From Clostridia bacterium (GTDB taxonomy: Bacteria > Bacillota > Clostridia > CAKSNL01 > HGM11501): a stretch of 64,000 nucleotides of DNA. The DNA is taken from assembly GCA_017411325.1 (NCBI GenBank), contig JAFQQJ010000039.1, positions 1 through 64,000 of the forward strand, given 5' to 3'. The notes beneath the pieces are model-generated. The model made no database searches. It was not told the origin of the DNA and worked only from the letters and a program-made list of their open reading frames with translations. Position numbers and translations under genes: made by a program. Positions 36,848 to 46,832 of the stretch are shown one piece after another. The first letter of the stretch is position 1. Every line of letters begins with the position of its first letter.

Positions 36848-37534
36848 ATGAAAAGACTTATTAAGAGATCCTTCCTTGACACCCTCCCTGTTATGGCGGG
36901 ATATATGGTTTTGGGTTTCGGCTTCGGACTTATCTCGGCAGAAAAAGGCTATGGCGTTTTCTGGGCTGTTGCTATGAGTGCGTTTATTTACGCAGGCTCA
37001 ATGCAGTATGTGGCACTTGACCTGTTGTCCGGAGGAGCAACACTCATAACAGCAGCAATTACTACACTTATGGTAAATGCAAGACATCTTTTTTATGGAA
37101 TAACTATGATAGAGCATTATAAGGGGATGGGGAAAAGAAAGCCGTATCTGATATTCTCTCTTACAGATGAGACCTATTCGCTTTTATGTTCGGGAAAAGC
37201 TCCGGACGGGCTTTCCTTCAGAGGCTATGCTCTGACGGTTTCGGTTTTTAATCAGTGCTATTGGGTTTTGGGAAGTCTTCTCGGTGCCCTTGTCGGAAGT
37301 GCAAGTGCCTTTAATACAAAGGGGGTTGATTTTGCTATGACGGCACTTTTTATAACCGTCTTTGTTGAACAGTGGAAATGTACAAAAAAACACCTTCCCG
37401 CAATTGTCGGTGTGGCAGCTTCTGTAATATGCCTTCTTATTTTCGGAGCTAAGGATTTTCTTATCCCTTCAATGATTCTGATAACGCTTTGCCTTTCTTT
37501 GGGTAAAAAACTTATTGATAAGGAGGAGGCGTAA
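36848..37534 (+). CDS. azlC: Branched-chain amino acid exporter subunit AzlC
   Basis: A 228-residue membrane protein of the AzlC family with the signature GFGLISAEKGYG, a FIYAGSMQYVA segment and NARHLFYGI. It forms an exporter for branched-chain amino acids or analogues with the small partner AzlD, whose gene overlaps by one base (TAATG). GGGAG lies before the ATG. Confidence 0.93.
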   Translation: MKRLIKRSFLDTLPVMAGYMVLGFGFGLISAEKGYGVFWAVAMSAFIYAGSMQYVALDLLSGGATLITAAITTLMVNARHLFYGITMIEHYKGMGKRKPYLIFSLTDETYSLLCSGKAPDGLSFRGYALTVSVFNQCYWVLGSLLGALVGSASAFNTKGVDFAMTALFITVFVEQWKCTKKHLPAIVGVAASVICLLIFGAKDFLIPSMILITLCLSLGKKLIDKEEA

Positions 37535-37863
37535 TGAATTATAAATATTCGGCTCTTTTAATTGCGGTTGTGGCGATAGTTACAATTCTGCTTCGAGTGC
37601 TTCCGTTCCTCATTTTCGGAGGAAAAAGAAAAACTCCCGTAATTATTCAGTATCTCGGAAAGGTGCTGCCTTTTGCCATTATGGGAATGCTGGTGGTATA
37701 TTGCCTGAAGAGCGTATCGCTTGTGACTTTTCCCTTCGGAATACCTGAAATAATAGCATCATCGGCGGTAGTGCTCCTTCATTTATGGAAGAGGAATACT
37801 CTTGTAAGCGTAGGCGGGGGAACGGTAATTTATATGCTTTTGGTGCAGTTGGTGTTTGCATAA
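37534..37863 (+). CDS. azlD: Branched-chain amino acid transport protein AzlD
   Basis: A 109-residue protein with three to four membrane helices and the typical RVLPFLIF and KVLPFAIMGMLVVYCLK segments. It is the small subunit of the AzlCD exporter. Its ATG shares a base with the azlC stop. Confidence 0.92.
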   Translation: MNYKYSALLIAVVAIVTILLRVLPFLIFGGKRKTPVIIQYLGKVLPFAIMGMLVVYCLKSVSLVTFPFGIPEIIASSAVVLLHLWKRNTLVSVGGGTVIYMLLVQLVFA

Positions 37864-37901
37864 AAACAGTAGAAAAAGTCAATTTTCAGTAGTATAAGAC
37901 A

Positions 37902-37930
37902 TTTACGAAATATAGTTTTTGCGGTATAAT
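37902..37930 (+). promoter_or_regulatory. Promoter of the secreted GH71/99-like gene
   Basis: TTTACG (37902-37907), 17 bases, perfect TATAAT (37925-37930), 31 bases before the ATG. Confidence 0.65.
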
Positions 37931-37961
37931 ATAGTTAAGGAAATAAGAAAGGATGGTTTGA

Positions 37962-40700
37962 ATGAAAAAAGTATTAAGCTTGATTCTTATGGCTGCTCTT
38001 ACTTTGTCTCTTATGGCTGTAAGTGCAAAGGAACTTCCTTTAAGTGACATCACTGTAAAAAGCGGAGCTACTGTGGAAGGGGAAGTTAAATGGCTTGAAA
38101 GAGGGTATTATTTCGGCTATGAAAATGTTGATTTGACCGGAATGAACTCTGTTAAGATTACGGCGTATAACAAGCTTGTTACGGGTACAAACGGCGTAAC
38201 TATGGCGCTCGTTATTGACAATCCCAAGACAGGTGATGTAATCGGATATGTGACGCTTACAGAGGTGGGCGAAAACATAACCGTACAGGCGCCCATAGAG
38301 CCCACAGAAGGGGTGCACAATCTTTATTTCTACAGCTTATACGGAAAAAACACAGTTAACGAAACAAGAATAAGAAAAATTGAGCTTTCCGAAGAAAAAT
38401 ACGAAAGCGATAAATTGAGCAAACAAATTCCTGATTCTGCCATAATGGATGACTTTTCCGATACCTGGGCGGCAACCGATGATTTCGGTCGTAAGGTGGC
38501 AACCTTTGAAGAGGCAGGAGCGGTAAAAACAGACGGCCGCGAAGTAGGTATGCTTTACTGGAACTGGTTTATCGACGGAGAGAAAAAGGCAAATGTCATC
38601 CCCGAAATTATTGCAGAAAAGCCTTCTGCAAAGGAAGTATACTCCGATCCCATATGGGAGCATGAGGCAACATATTATTGGGGAGAGCCCCTTTTGGGCT
38701 TTTACACAAGCTTTGACTACTGGGTATTCCGCAAGCACGCGGAAATGCTTTCCGTTGCAGGCGTGGATGTCATATTCTTTGACTATTCCAATGCGGGACT
38801 TGACTATATAACAAGTCTTAATGCCTTATCTTCAGCCTTCCGTGACGCAAAGGCATCGGGCATCGATATCCCCGAAATCTGTGCAATGATGAACCTGGGC
38901 TATAATCCCGACAACGCATACAGAGGTCTTTTAGGACTTTACTTTAATTGCTTCTACGAGCACGATTATTCCGATATCTGGTATCACCTGGACGGAAAGC
39001 CGCTTCTTTATGCAAACTCCACTTACAAGGTGGCGCTTCAGAATACTGCAAATGATAATATGACAGAAAGAGAAGCACTTTCTCTTACGGAGAATTTCTT
39101 TACCTTCCGTCCTCACGGAGGAAGAAATGTTGACTCAGGTGACGATGCCTGGATGTGGCTTGAAAACTTCCCGCAGATACTCCGAAACGTGGACAAGGAA
39201 ACAGGCCGTCCCGAGTTTGTGGTTGTGGGATGCGGAATTAATCAGTCTACAGAGGTGGGCTTATCCGAAACAGGCGTATTTTCCGATCCCTACTGTAAGG
39301 GCAGAGGCTATTCCGAGGCCTTTGGTGAAGACTATTCCGAAAACGGAAAGAGAATGGCGTATTTCTTCCGTGAGCAGGCATCCTTGGCCCTTGAAGCAGA
39401 GCCTGAGTTTGTTATGATTGACGGCTGGAATGAGTGGACAGCACTCCGACAGGACAGCTACAACGGTCACAAAAATTCCTTTGTTGACTGCTTTGACTAC
39501 GAAAACAGCCGTGACTTTGAGCCTAACAACGGCCCCCTTAAGGACGACTATTATATGCTTCTTTGTGACTTTACAAGAAAGTACAAGGGCGTAAGAGAAA
39601 CACCCCTTGCAACGGGTGCAAAGACAATTGATGTTGCGGGCGATGCGTTGCAGTGGGCAGAGGTTGGCCCCACCTTCTATAACAACAATCAGAATTATGA
39701 GCGCGACAGCGTCGGACTCTGGAAGAGAGGAACCAAAGAGCCTCATATTTATAAAACCACGGTTAATAACGCCATTAAGACAGCAAAGGTATCCTTTGAT
39801 TCTGAAAAGCTCTACTTTATGGCAGAGTGCTTCAGCGATATAAAGACTGACGGAAAAAATGTACTTAATCTTTATATAAATACAGACAGAAATGCAGCAA
39901 CGGGCTGGAACGGCTATGACTATGTCGTAAATGTGGACGGACTCGGAAAGCTTTCTTCGTTTAACAAAAATGCCTGGGAAAGAATGGCGGTTGGAGATAT
40001 TAAATACTCCGTAAACGGAAAGTATATTCAGATAGAAATTGCGAGAAGTGCAATAGCTGAAACAGGCGCAGTTGACCTTGAATTCAAGTGGACGGATTCT
40101 GTTAATCCCGAAGGTGACCTTCTTAGGTTCTATACTGACGGAAGCGTTGCACCCTTAGGCCGCTTCAACTATGTTTACACGGAAATTCCCGAAACTTCAA
40201 TTTCTGAAAATACAAGAGATAACCTGCTCGGAACAAGCATCTTAAAGGCTGGTTCAAGCAAGATGATAGTATCGGGAGCCAAGAGATATGTTTACGAAAA
40301 GGACATAACCGTAACACCCTTTGAAATGAACGGAACGCTCTATATTCCCGAAGATGCCTATAACGAAATTATGGGCTACGGAAGAAGCAAAACCGAGTAC
40401 GATGCAAACTATAACAAGTTTTTCACCTATCACTTTGACTTAAATGATGATATGACAGAAATTGTAAATTATAAGTGGACCTGCTCCGTTCTTGATTCAA
40501 CCGAAGTTAAGGTAAACGGCGTGTTCGGAAAACTTTCAGCGCCTGTTAAATATGTAAACGGAATATTCTATATCCCCGCATCATTAATTTCGGAATGCTA
40601 CGGCTATGAGGTTAAGGCTATGGGTGACGGAGTATATGCAATCGGAAAATACGGCGTGTCGGATAATGAGGTATCAGCCGTGCTTTCACACATCAATTAA
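37962..40700 (+). CDS. Secreted GH71/GH99-like glycoside hydrolase, multidomain
   Basis: A 912-residue exported protein. Signal peptide 1-22; a CBM6-like beta domain (about 25-142); a GH71/GH99-like barrel (about 190-545) with MLYWNWF, DVIFFDYSN and FVMIDGWNEW (487-492); a CBM9-like beta domain (about 553-740, DLEFKWTDSV); and a C-terminal pair of copper-amine-oxidase-N-like motifs (about 768-905). GH99 enzymes cut alpha-mannosides internally and GH71 cut alpha-1,3-glucan, so an alpha-linked polysaccharide substrate is likely. The next gene, 12 bases on, encodes another secreted binding protein in the same operon. Confidence 0.72.
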   Translation: MKKVLSLILMAALTLSLMAVSAKELPLSDITVKSGATVEGEVKWLERGYYFGYENVDLTGMNSVKITAYNKLVTGTNGVTMALVIDNPKTGDVIGYVTLTEVGENITVQAPIEPTEGVHNLYFYSLYGKNTVNETRIRKIELSEEKYESDKLSKQIPDSAIMDDFSDTWAATDDFGRKVATFEEAGAVKTDGREVGMLYWNWFIDGEKKANVIPEIIAEKPSAKEVYSDPIWEHEATYYWGEPLLGFYTSFDYWVFRKHAEMLSVAGVDVIFFDYSNAGLDYITSLNALSSAFRDAKASGIDIPEICAMMNLGYNPDNAYRGLLGLYFNCFYEHDYSDIWYHLDGKPLLYANSTYKVALQNTANDNMTEREALSLTENFFTFRPHGGRNVDSGDDAWMWLENFPQILRNVDKETGRPEFVVVGCGINQSTEVGLSETGVFSDPYCKGRGYSEAFGEDYSENGKRMAYFFREQASLALEAEPEFVMIDGWNEWTALRQDSYNGHKNSFVDCFDYENSRDFEPNNGPLKDDYYMLLCDFTRKYKGVRETPLATGAKTIDVAGDALQWAEVGPTFYNNNQNYERDSVGLWKRGTKEPHIYKTTVNNAIKTAKVSFDSEKLYFMAECFSDIKTDGKNVLNLYINTDRNAATGWNGYDYVVNVDGLGKLSSFNKNAWERMAVGDIKYSVNGKYIQIEIARSAIAETGAVDLEFKWTDSVNPEGDLLRFYTDGSVAPLGRFNYVYTEIPETSISENTRDNLLGTSILKAGSSKMIVSGAKRYVYEKDITVTPFEMNGTLYIPEDAYNEIMGYGRSKTEYDANYNKFFTYHFDLNDDMTEIVNYKWTCSVLDSTEVKVNGVFGKLSAPVKYVNGIFYIPASLISECYGYEVKAMGDGVYAIGKYGVSDNEVSAVLSHIN

Positions 40701-40712
40701 GGAGGCGATAAT

Positions 40713-43220
40713 ATGAAAAAAATAATTTCTTTAATTTTGGCGCTTTGCCTTGTATCTTCTTTTGCAGTATTATCGTCTGCTGAAAATTACGGTACAGTAA
40801 TTCCTTTTAGCGAGGACTGGGTAATTGAGGCAAACTCAGAAAGCAACTCTGATGCTAACTCTGTTATGCGGGCATTTGACGGCTCAAGAGACACCTACTG
40901 GCATTCCTATTTCAGATTTGAAAACGGTGCAGTGGTTGAAAAGGCGGAATATCCCCATACAATAACGGTAACCTTCCCGGAGAAAAGAAATGTATCCGGC
41001 TGGCGTTACACCACGAGAAACGATAACGCATCGGGCATATTCTTAAGCTATGAGATATATGCAAGTGAAGACGGAGACGAGTTCAAGCTCATATACAGAG
41101 ACGAAATGCCTGAATATGCAACAGGAATCAATGTTGCTGAATTTCCTGCTCACATAGGCTCATGGGGCAATGTTTCAATGAAGACGATAAAAATAGCGGT
41201 AACTGAATCAAGAGCAGGTCACGGAACAGCAGCGGAAATCGAATTTTTTGAAAACGGCGAGGGAGAAACGGTAAAGGAAGACGTTACTTATTCCGAGGAC
41301 TCGCCTTATGGTGATAAGCTTTCGACTACAGGATGGAGTGTTACTGCAAGCTCAGAAGCTGCAGGAAACTCTGCAAAGCTTGTTATTGACGGGAATAAGA
41401 AAAACTACTGGCACACACCTTTCGGTTTTAAAGACGGTGTGACTATTCCTGCAGACTATCCTCATTTTATCGAAATCACGCTTCCGGAAGTGACAAAGGT
41501 TTCAGGACTTTTGTACTATCCCAGAACCGATAATGCAGTTGGCTCCTTCCAGGATTATAAAGTTTACTTATCCGCCGACGGAGAAAACTTCACTCTTGAA
41601 AAAAGCGGAACATTTCCTTATCAGCCCGGCTCTGCCAAGGACTTTAAGCCAAGCTTTGTTTCCTGGGAGGAAAAGGAAGTAAAGGCGGTAAAGATTGAGA
41701 CGGAAAGAGCCCTCGGCAATCACGGCACCTGTGCGGAAATCGAGCTTTACTCGGGTATTGCCAAGGTAAAGGAAGAGGTAAATCCACTTGATTTTGAGGG
41801 CGAAGCGGGAGCACACGCTACAAAGTGCTATGTAAAAGATAAGTCGACGGGAAAATCCAAGAGAGGCGTATCCTTCGTAAGCCGGGAAGGCTTTAAGGCA
41901 TCTGTAAGTTCCGATCAAAGCGCAACCGTAGCTCAAATGTTTGACGGAGATAAGTCAACTTACTGGCACACAAACTTCAAGGCAATCGGCGGCGATATAA
42001 AGGAGCACGACCTTCCGCCGCACTATATCCTCATTATACTTCCCGAGGCTACGGAAATATCGGGATTATCTTTACTTCCGAGGCAGGATAACGTAACTGG
42101 AAGCTTCTTTAATATAAATATCTATGCAGCGGAAAATGACGAGGATGAGTGGACGCTTATTAAAGAAGATTATGAGTGCACAGGCTCAACGCAGGTTAAC
42201 GAAATATATTTCTCTGCAAACATAAAGGTGAAAAAGCTCCGTATAGAAGCGACCACCACAAAGAGCGGCTACGGAACAATGGCGGAATTAAATCTTTTTG
42301 AAAAGGACAGCAGCAAGGATACCGTTGACTATGCTTCCTTCAAGGAATATGAAGAAAAGTACGCTCTTTATAAAATAGACAAAACTCTCTTTAAGGCAAC
42401 GAGCAATGCCACAGACTGGGATACGCATTCTCCCTCTAAAATTCTGGACGGGGCAGAGGATACCTTCTGGCAGACAGTGTCCCTTGACCACGGAACAGTT
42501 GCAACTCTTACAATCGATATGGGGAACATCTACGAGGTAAAAAGAATTGACTGTGTTCCCAGAGACACCGCTGATTTTCACGGTTGCTGGCTTAAGGCAA
42601 CGCTTTATGCAAGCGTTGACGGGGAAAACTGGGACGCAGTTTTAAACGATGTCACCTTTGAAAAGAGCCTTGACATCAACGAACTTGTGTTTGAAAACAG
42701 TGTAAAGGCAAGATATTTCGAGTTTGAAATTTACGAATACTTTGCAGAACGTGTTTCCCTTGGTGAAATGTACTTCTATCAGGATTCGGAAGGAAAGAAA
42801 GCCTTTGAAGAAGAAAATATGGAAAAGTATGTCTTAAAAATCGGCTCAAAGGAAATTTCTTACAAGAACAAAGGAGAAGAGGGCAAAAAGGAAATCGACG
42901 TTGCTCCCTTCATCGTAAACGGTTCTACTATGATACCGCTCCGAGGCTTACTTGAACTTATGGGAGCAGAAATCACCTGGTACGGAAATGACCAGAGCAT
43001 CGACATTGACAATGGCTCATACTTCATACATCTTCAGATTGACAATAAGCTTGTGTATGTAAAGCACCCCTCTTTCGGGGATATCAGATATACACTTTTG
43101 TCAATTCCCGTGATAGTGGAGGGAAGAACCTTTATTCCTTTAAGATTTGTATCTGAGCAGCTTGGCTATAACGTGGAATGGAACGGAGAATCTCAGGAAA
43201 TTACAATCAGCATAGGATAA
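40713..43220 (+). CDS. Secreted protein with four F5/8 type C (discoidin) domains and a wall-binding-like domain
   Basis: An 835-residue exported protein. Signal peptide 1-23, then four discoidin-like domains. Each is marked by a DG-to-W motif: DGSRDTYWH at 56, DGNKKNYWH at 226, DGDKSTYWH at 411 and DGAEDTFWQ at 579. A Cu_amine_oxidN1-like domain follows (about 705-835, STMIPLRGLLE and GRTFIPLRFVSE). No catalytic domain is recognised, so it is probably a carbohydrate-binding partner of the preceding GH. AAGGAGG gives strong translation. The fourth repeat is the most divergent. Confidence 0.82.
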   Translation: MKKIISLILALCLVSSFAVLSSAENYGTVIPFSEDWVIEANSESNSDANSVMRAFDGSRDTYWHSYFRFENGAVVEKAEYPHTITVTFPEKRNVSGWRYTTRNDNASGIFLSYEIYASEDGDEFKLIYRDEMPEYATGINVAEFPAHIGSWGNVSMKTIKIAVTESRAGHGTAAEIEFFENGEGETVKEDVTYSEDSPYGDKLSTTGWSVTASSEAAGNSAKLVIDGNKKNYWHTPFGFKDGVTIPADYPHFIEITLPEVTKVSGLLYYPRTDNAVGSFQDYKVYLSADGENFTLEKSGTFPYQPGSAKDFKPSFVSWEEKEVKAVKIETERALGNHGTCAEIELYSGIAKVKEEVNPLDFEGEAGAHATKCYVKDKSTGKSKRGVSFVSREGFKASVSSDQSATVAQMFDGDKSTYWHTNFKAIGGDIKEHDLPPHYILIILPEATEISGLSLLPRQDNVTGSFFNINIYAAENDEDEWTLIKEDYECTGSTQVNEIYFSANIKVKKLRIEATTTKSGYGTMAELNLFEKDSSKDTVDYASFKEYEEKYALYKIDKTLFKATSNATDWDTHSPSKILDGAEDTFWQTVSLDHGTVATLTIDMGNIYEVKRIDCVPRDTADFHGCWLKATLYASVDGENWDAVLNDVTFEKSLDINELVFENSVKARYFEFEIYEYFAERVSLGEMYFYQDSEGKKAFEEENMEKYVLKIGSKEISYKNKGEEGKKEIDVAPFIVNGSTMIPLRGLLELMGAEITWYGNDQSIDIDNGSYFIHLQIDNKLVYVKHPSFGDIRYTLLSIPVIVEGRTFIPLRFVSEQLGYNVEWNGESQEITISIG

Positions 43221-43221
43221 A

Positions 43222-43258
43222 AAAGAGCTTTACTCTAAATAGAGTAAAGCTCTTTCTT
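43222..43258. terminator. Terminator between the discoidin gene and the AraC gene
   Basis: A perfect 15-bp stem (AAAGAGCTTTACTCT and complement, loop AAAT). T-rich tails lie on both sides, stronger for the minus strand, so it serves both convergent genes. Confidence 0.9.
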
Positions 43259-44087
43259 ATTTGAATTTGTGCACTGTTCTATATTCCTTAGGAGTTTTGC
43301 CGGTTTGCTCCTTAAATACCCTTAAAAAATTTGAAAGGGATGTAAATCCCGAATTAAAACATATTTCGGTAACAGACATTGTGCTGGATTTAAGGAGAAA
43401 TCCGGCACTTTCTATTTTGCATTTATTTAAATAGTCGGTATAAAATAAGCCGGTATATTTCTTAAAACTTTTGCTGAAATAGTCGGGAGACAGACTGATA
43501 TAGGCAGCAACATCGGGGACGGAAGGATTGTCACGAAAATGAAGGTCTATATAATGAAGAGCCCTTTCCATTTCCGATTTCTGATTAAGATTTACCGTAA
43601 GCCCGTTGGAGTTATATTCTTTTATGATTATCAGAAGGATTGTTTCAATCAGCCTCTTTATCAGTGTGTTTTTCAAATATTCATCATAGTGCTTAAAATC
43701 GTCCATAGCAGAAAAAAGGTGCGAGAAAGTATTTGTTTTATCTTCTGACAATATTATGGAGCGACGAAGATTTTTGTCAAAAATACTGTTTATGAGTCCG
43801 CCCGGCATACAATTTTCACCGAACATAATATTGACAACCTTCATTTCTCCGTCTGCTACATTATATGTATGAAAGTCCGCGGGCGATAAAAGAGAAATGG
43901 CTCCTCTGACTTTTTCATAGGGACTACCGTTTATATATTCGGTTGTTTCGCCAGAAAGAGTCAGTTCGAGCTCGTAAAATTCGTGGGAATGTAAAAGTGT
44001 GGTATGAGGAGCGGTAAAGGTCTGCCATCTAACGTCAATACCGTCTTCATTGAGTTGGCTTTTTCTAAGGATATTTGGTGTTAGCAT
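43257..44087 (-). CDS. AraC-family transcriptional regulator
   Basis: A 276-residue regulator with an N-terminal cupin (HSHEFYELELTLSGE near 32-46) and two C-terminal helix-turn-helix motifs (about 180-270, DYFSKSFKKYTGLFYTDYL and EICFNSGFTSLSNFLRVF). It is divergent from the GH106-like gene and convergent with the secreted carbohydrate genes, so it probably controls one or both. GAGGAG precedes the ATG. Confidence 0.88.
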   Translation of the reverse strand: MLTPNILRKSQLNEDGIDVRWQTFTAPHTTLLHSHEFYELELTLSGETTEYINGSPYEKVRGAISLLSPADFHTYNVADGEMKVVNIMFGENCMPGGLINSIFDKNLRRSIILSEDKTNTFSHLFSAMDDFKHYDEYLKNTLIKRLIETILLIIIKEYNSNGLTVNLNQKSEMERALHYIDLHFRDNPSVPDVAAYISLSPDYFSKSFKKYTGLFYTDYLNKCKIESAGFLLKSSTMSVTEICFNSGFTSLSNFLRVFKEQTGKTPKEYRTVHKFK

Positions 44088-44205
44088 AAAATCATCTCCT
44101 CATATATATTAAGCTCAAGGTTCAATAAAGTCAATGAAAATTGTAAAAATATCGGTATATTGCATAAAATAACGGAATTTTGGAGAAATTTTGACGGAAT
44201 AGTAA

Positions 44206-44234
44206 TTGACATAAAGTGTATGCAAGTGTAATAT
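44206..44234 (+). promoter_or_regulatory. Promoter of the GH106-like gene
   Basis: Perfect TTGACA (44206-44211), 17 bases, TAATAT (44229-44234), 45 bases before the start. It lies in the 192-base space shared with the divergent AraC gene, where operator sites are expected; no clear direct repeat was seen. Confidence 0.7.
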
Positions 44235-44279
44235 TTATTATGAAAGAATTACCTGCTTTAACTTTAAGGAGACATGATT

Positions 44280-46787
44280 ATGAAAATTTTTGAAAGAGAA
44301 AGTCGCCTTGCACCTTTTTTCTGGCTTCACGGAGAAAGTGAAGATGTTTTGAAAGAGGAAATAGAGGCTATATATAATTCTGGAATCCGTGCTGTGTGCT
44401 TAGAGTCCCGCACTCACGAGGAATTCGGAGAAGACAAGTGGTTTTCTGATGTGCGTTTTATCTTAAATGAATGTAAGAAGCGTGATATGTTTGTGTGGAT
44501 ACTTGATGACAAGCATTTTCCTTCCGGTTACGCCGCAGGTGCTCTTGAAAAAGAAAATCTTGATATGCGTGCATGGGGAATCACGGAAGTTCACGTTGAT
44601 ATTCCGGGCGGAATGGATGATATAGCCCTTCTTACGGAAAGGCATATTGGAAATGAAGAAGAGCTGCTCGCCGTTATCGCCTGCAGGCATATTGAAGGAA
44701 GCGAGCTTCTGACAGGTGAGGCGATTGACCTTACCGATGATGTCGAGGACGGAATGGTTCATTTTTCGCTTCCCGAAGGTATGTGGAGAGTATTCTTCAT
44801 AAAGAAAACAAGAGCGGGAATAAATATAGGGGCACTTAAGTACATAGATATGCTCCGCCCCGAGTCGGTGCAGATATTTATTGACAAGGTATACGAAAAG
44901 CACTATGCAGCTCTTAAAGATGAATTCGGAAAAACCTTCCTTGGCTTTTTCTCGGATGAACCCGCATTTCATAACGGATCACAGGCTATGGTAAAAATGG
45001 GTACCTTGTTCAGTCATCATCCTTACGGAAACTCTGTCATGGACTATCTTAAGAAAGCCTACGGTGATGAAACAAGAAAAAGGCTTCCCGGGCTCTGGGC
45101 AGCTTTTGATGACGGAAGAGAAGCTGAAATCCGCTATGCCTATATGGATTTTATTACAAAGGAATATAGAAACAATTTCTGTAACCGTATTGCCGACTGG
45201 TGCCACGCTCACGGTGTTAAGTACATTGGCCACGTAATTGAGGATAACCGAATTGATGCCACAACAGGAAACGGTTGCGGACACTATTTCAGAGCACTTG
45301 ACAAGCAGGATATGTCGGGAATAGATGTGGTACTGGATCAGATTATCCCCGGGGTTAAAAACTGTAATAATGCAGGGCCTGTAAGCTATAAACATATGAA
45401 TTACAACTTCTTTAAGTATATGCTTGCAAAGCTTGGATCTTCCATGGCTCACCTTGACGAAAGAAAAAAGGGAGAGGCAATGTGCGAAATTTTCGGGGCT
45501 TTCGGATGGGTTGAAGGAACCAGGACCATGAAATGGCTCTCTGACCATATGCTGGTAAGAGGAATAAATTATTATGTTCCCCACGCCTTTTCTGCAAGGG
45601 AAAAGGATAAGGATTGTCCGCCCGTATTTTACTATCGTGGGCAGAACCCTCAGTATAAGTATTTCAGCAAAATTGCAGGATACCTTGAAAGAGGCTCAAG
45701 CATCTTAAAGGGCGGACGTCACGTTGCCGACTGTGCTCTTTTATACGATGCGGAATTTATATGGATGACGGAGGACAGACTTCCTCTGGAAAACGTGGCA
45801 AAGGAAATTTATACCCATCAGATAGATTTTGACATAATTCCGTCAGATTACCTTGATAAAGCAGGTGTAAAGGACGGAAGAATTGAAATAAACGGCGAAA
45901 GCTTCAATTCGCTTTTGGTACCCTACGGAAAAGTAATAAACTCCGAAACGGAGGATAAGCTTATTACTCTGAAAAATAAGGGAGCAAGGGTTGTTTTTGT
46001 TGATAAATGCCCTGAAAATGCAAAGGAAAGCTATGAAATTGTACCGCTTTCTTCGCTTGCAGACTTCCTTAAAGAATCAGGCACAGATGTTTCTATTGAT
46101 ATTGAGTGCGAAGATATACATATTCTTCACTATGTAAGAGATAAAAAAGATATTTATATGGTAACCAACGAGGGGATAGATAAGACACAAACCTTTACTC
46201 TTAAAACCTCAAAGCCTATAGATAAATGTGCCCTTTACGATGCTATGGAAGACGGACTTTTTGATGCAGAAATGAGCGATGACGGCGTTAAGCTAACTAT
46301 TCCGCCATACGGTTCTGTGTTTGTCATAACGGATACCGATGGGGAAGAGAAAATACCGAAATATGGCAAGGAAGAAGAACTTTTGCTTAAGTATAAAATT
46401 TCCCTTGCTGAAATAAACAGCGAAAACTTTGAGTTTTACAAAGAGACGGATAAGCTTTTCAACATTACAGGGAGAGGAGAAAAGACTCATTTTTCAGGCC
46501 ATATTCTGTATGACACCGTGTTTAATGCAAAGAAGGGTAAGTACATTTTAGACCTTGGCTATGTGGGAGAAATTGCGGAAGTTACCTTAAACGATAAAAA
46601 CCTGGGCTCAAAGGTTATTCCGCCCTACACTTTTGACGTATCAGAAGCCTTAAAAGACGGTGAGAATCATCTTCTTATTGAGGTTACCAACTCAAATGTA
46701 TTTAAAGAGCGTGATATGATTTCCTCCTTTATGCGAATAGAGCCTTCAGGACTACTTGGACCTGTCAAGCTTAAAGAAATGCTATAA
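44280..46787 (+). CDS. GH106-like glycoside hydrolase (alpha-L-rhamnosidase candidate)
   Basis: An 835-residue protein without signal peptide. The barrel (about 1-480) carries FVWILDDKHFPSGYAAG, matching the family's DE-x-x-x-PSG-x-AGG segment, then LGFFSDEPAFH with a likely catalytic acidic pair, VKYIGHVIEDN and WVEGTRTMKWLSDHMLVRGI. A glutamine-amidotransferase-like region (about 480-620) and a GH2-like jelly roll (about 720-830) follow. The family removes terminal rhamnose; this assignment is by pattern only. AAGGAG (44266-44271) is too close to the ATG at 44274 and fits the ATG at 44280. The divergent AraC gene is its likely regulator. Confidence 0.65.
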   Translation: MKIFERESRLAPFFWLHGESEDVLKEEIEAIYNSGIRAVCLESRTHEEFGEDKWFSDVRFILNECKKRDMFVWILDDKHFPSGYAAGALEKENLDMRAWGITEVHVDIPGGMDDIALLTERHIGNEEELLAVIACRHIEGSELLTGEAIDLTDDVEDGMVHFSLPEGMWRVFFIKKTRAGINIGALKYIDMLRPESVQIFIDKVYEKHYAALKDEFGKTFLGFFSDEPAFHNGSQAMVKMGTLFSHHPYGNSVMDYLKKAYGDETRKRLPGLWAAFDDGREAEIRYAYMDFITKEYRNNFCNRIADWCHAHGVKYIGHVIEDNRIDATTGNGCGHYFRALDKQDMSGIDVVLDQIIPGVKNCNNAGPVSYKHMNYNFFKYMLAKLGSSMAHLDERKKGEAMCEIFGAFGWVEGTRTMKWLSDHMLVRGINYYVPHAFSAREKDKDCPPVFYYRGQNPQYKYFSKIAGYLERGSSILKGGRHVADCALLYDAEFIWMTEDRLPLENVAKEIYTHQIDFDIIPSDYLDKAGVKDGRIEINGESFNSLLVPYGKVINSETEDKLITLKNKGARVVFVDKCPENAKESYEIVPLSSLADFLKESGTDVSIDIECEDIHILHYVRDKKDIYMVTNEGIDKTQTFTLKTSKPIDKCALYDAMEDGLFDAEMSDDGVKLTIPPYGSVFVITDTDGEEKIPKYGKEEELLLKYKISLAEINSENFEFYKETDKLFNITGRGEKTHFSGHILYDTVFNAKKGKYILDLGYVGEIAEVTLNDKNLGSKVIPPYTFDVSEALKDGENHLLIEVTNSNVFKERDMISSFMRIEPSGLLGPVKLKEML

Positions 46788-46793
46788 CGACAT

Positions 46794-46832
46794 AAAAGCA
46801 GTAAATCGTATTCAACGATTTACTGCTTTTTG
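46794..46832. terminator. Bidirectional terminator after the GH106-like gene
   Basis: A perfect 16-bp stem (AAAAGCAGTAAATCGT and complement) with a 5-base loop and A/T tails on both sides. It overlaps the end of the convergent deacetylase gene. Confidence 0.9.
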
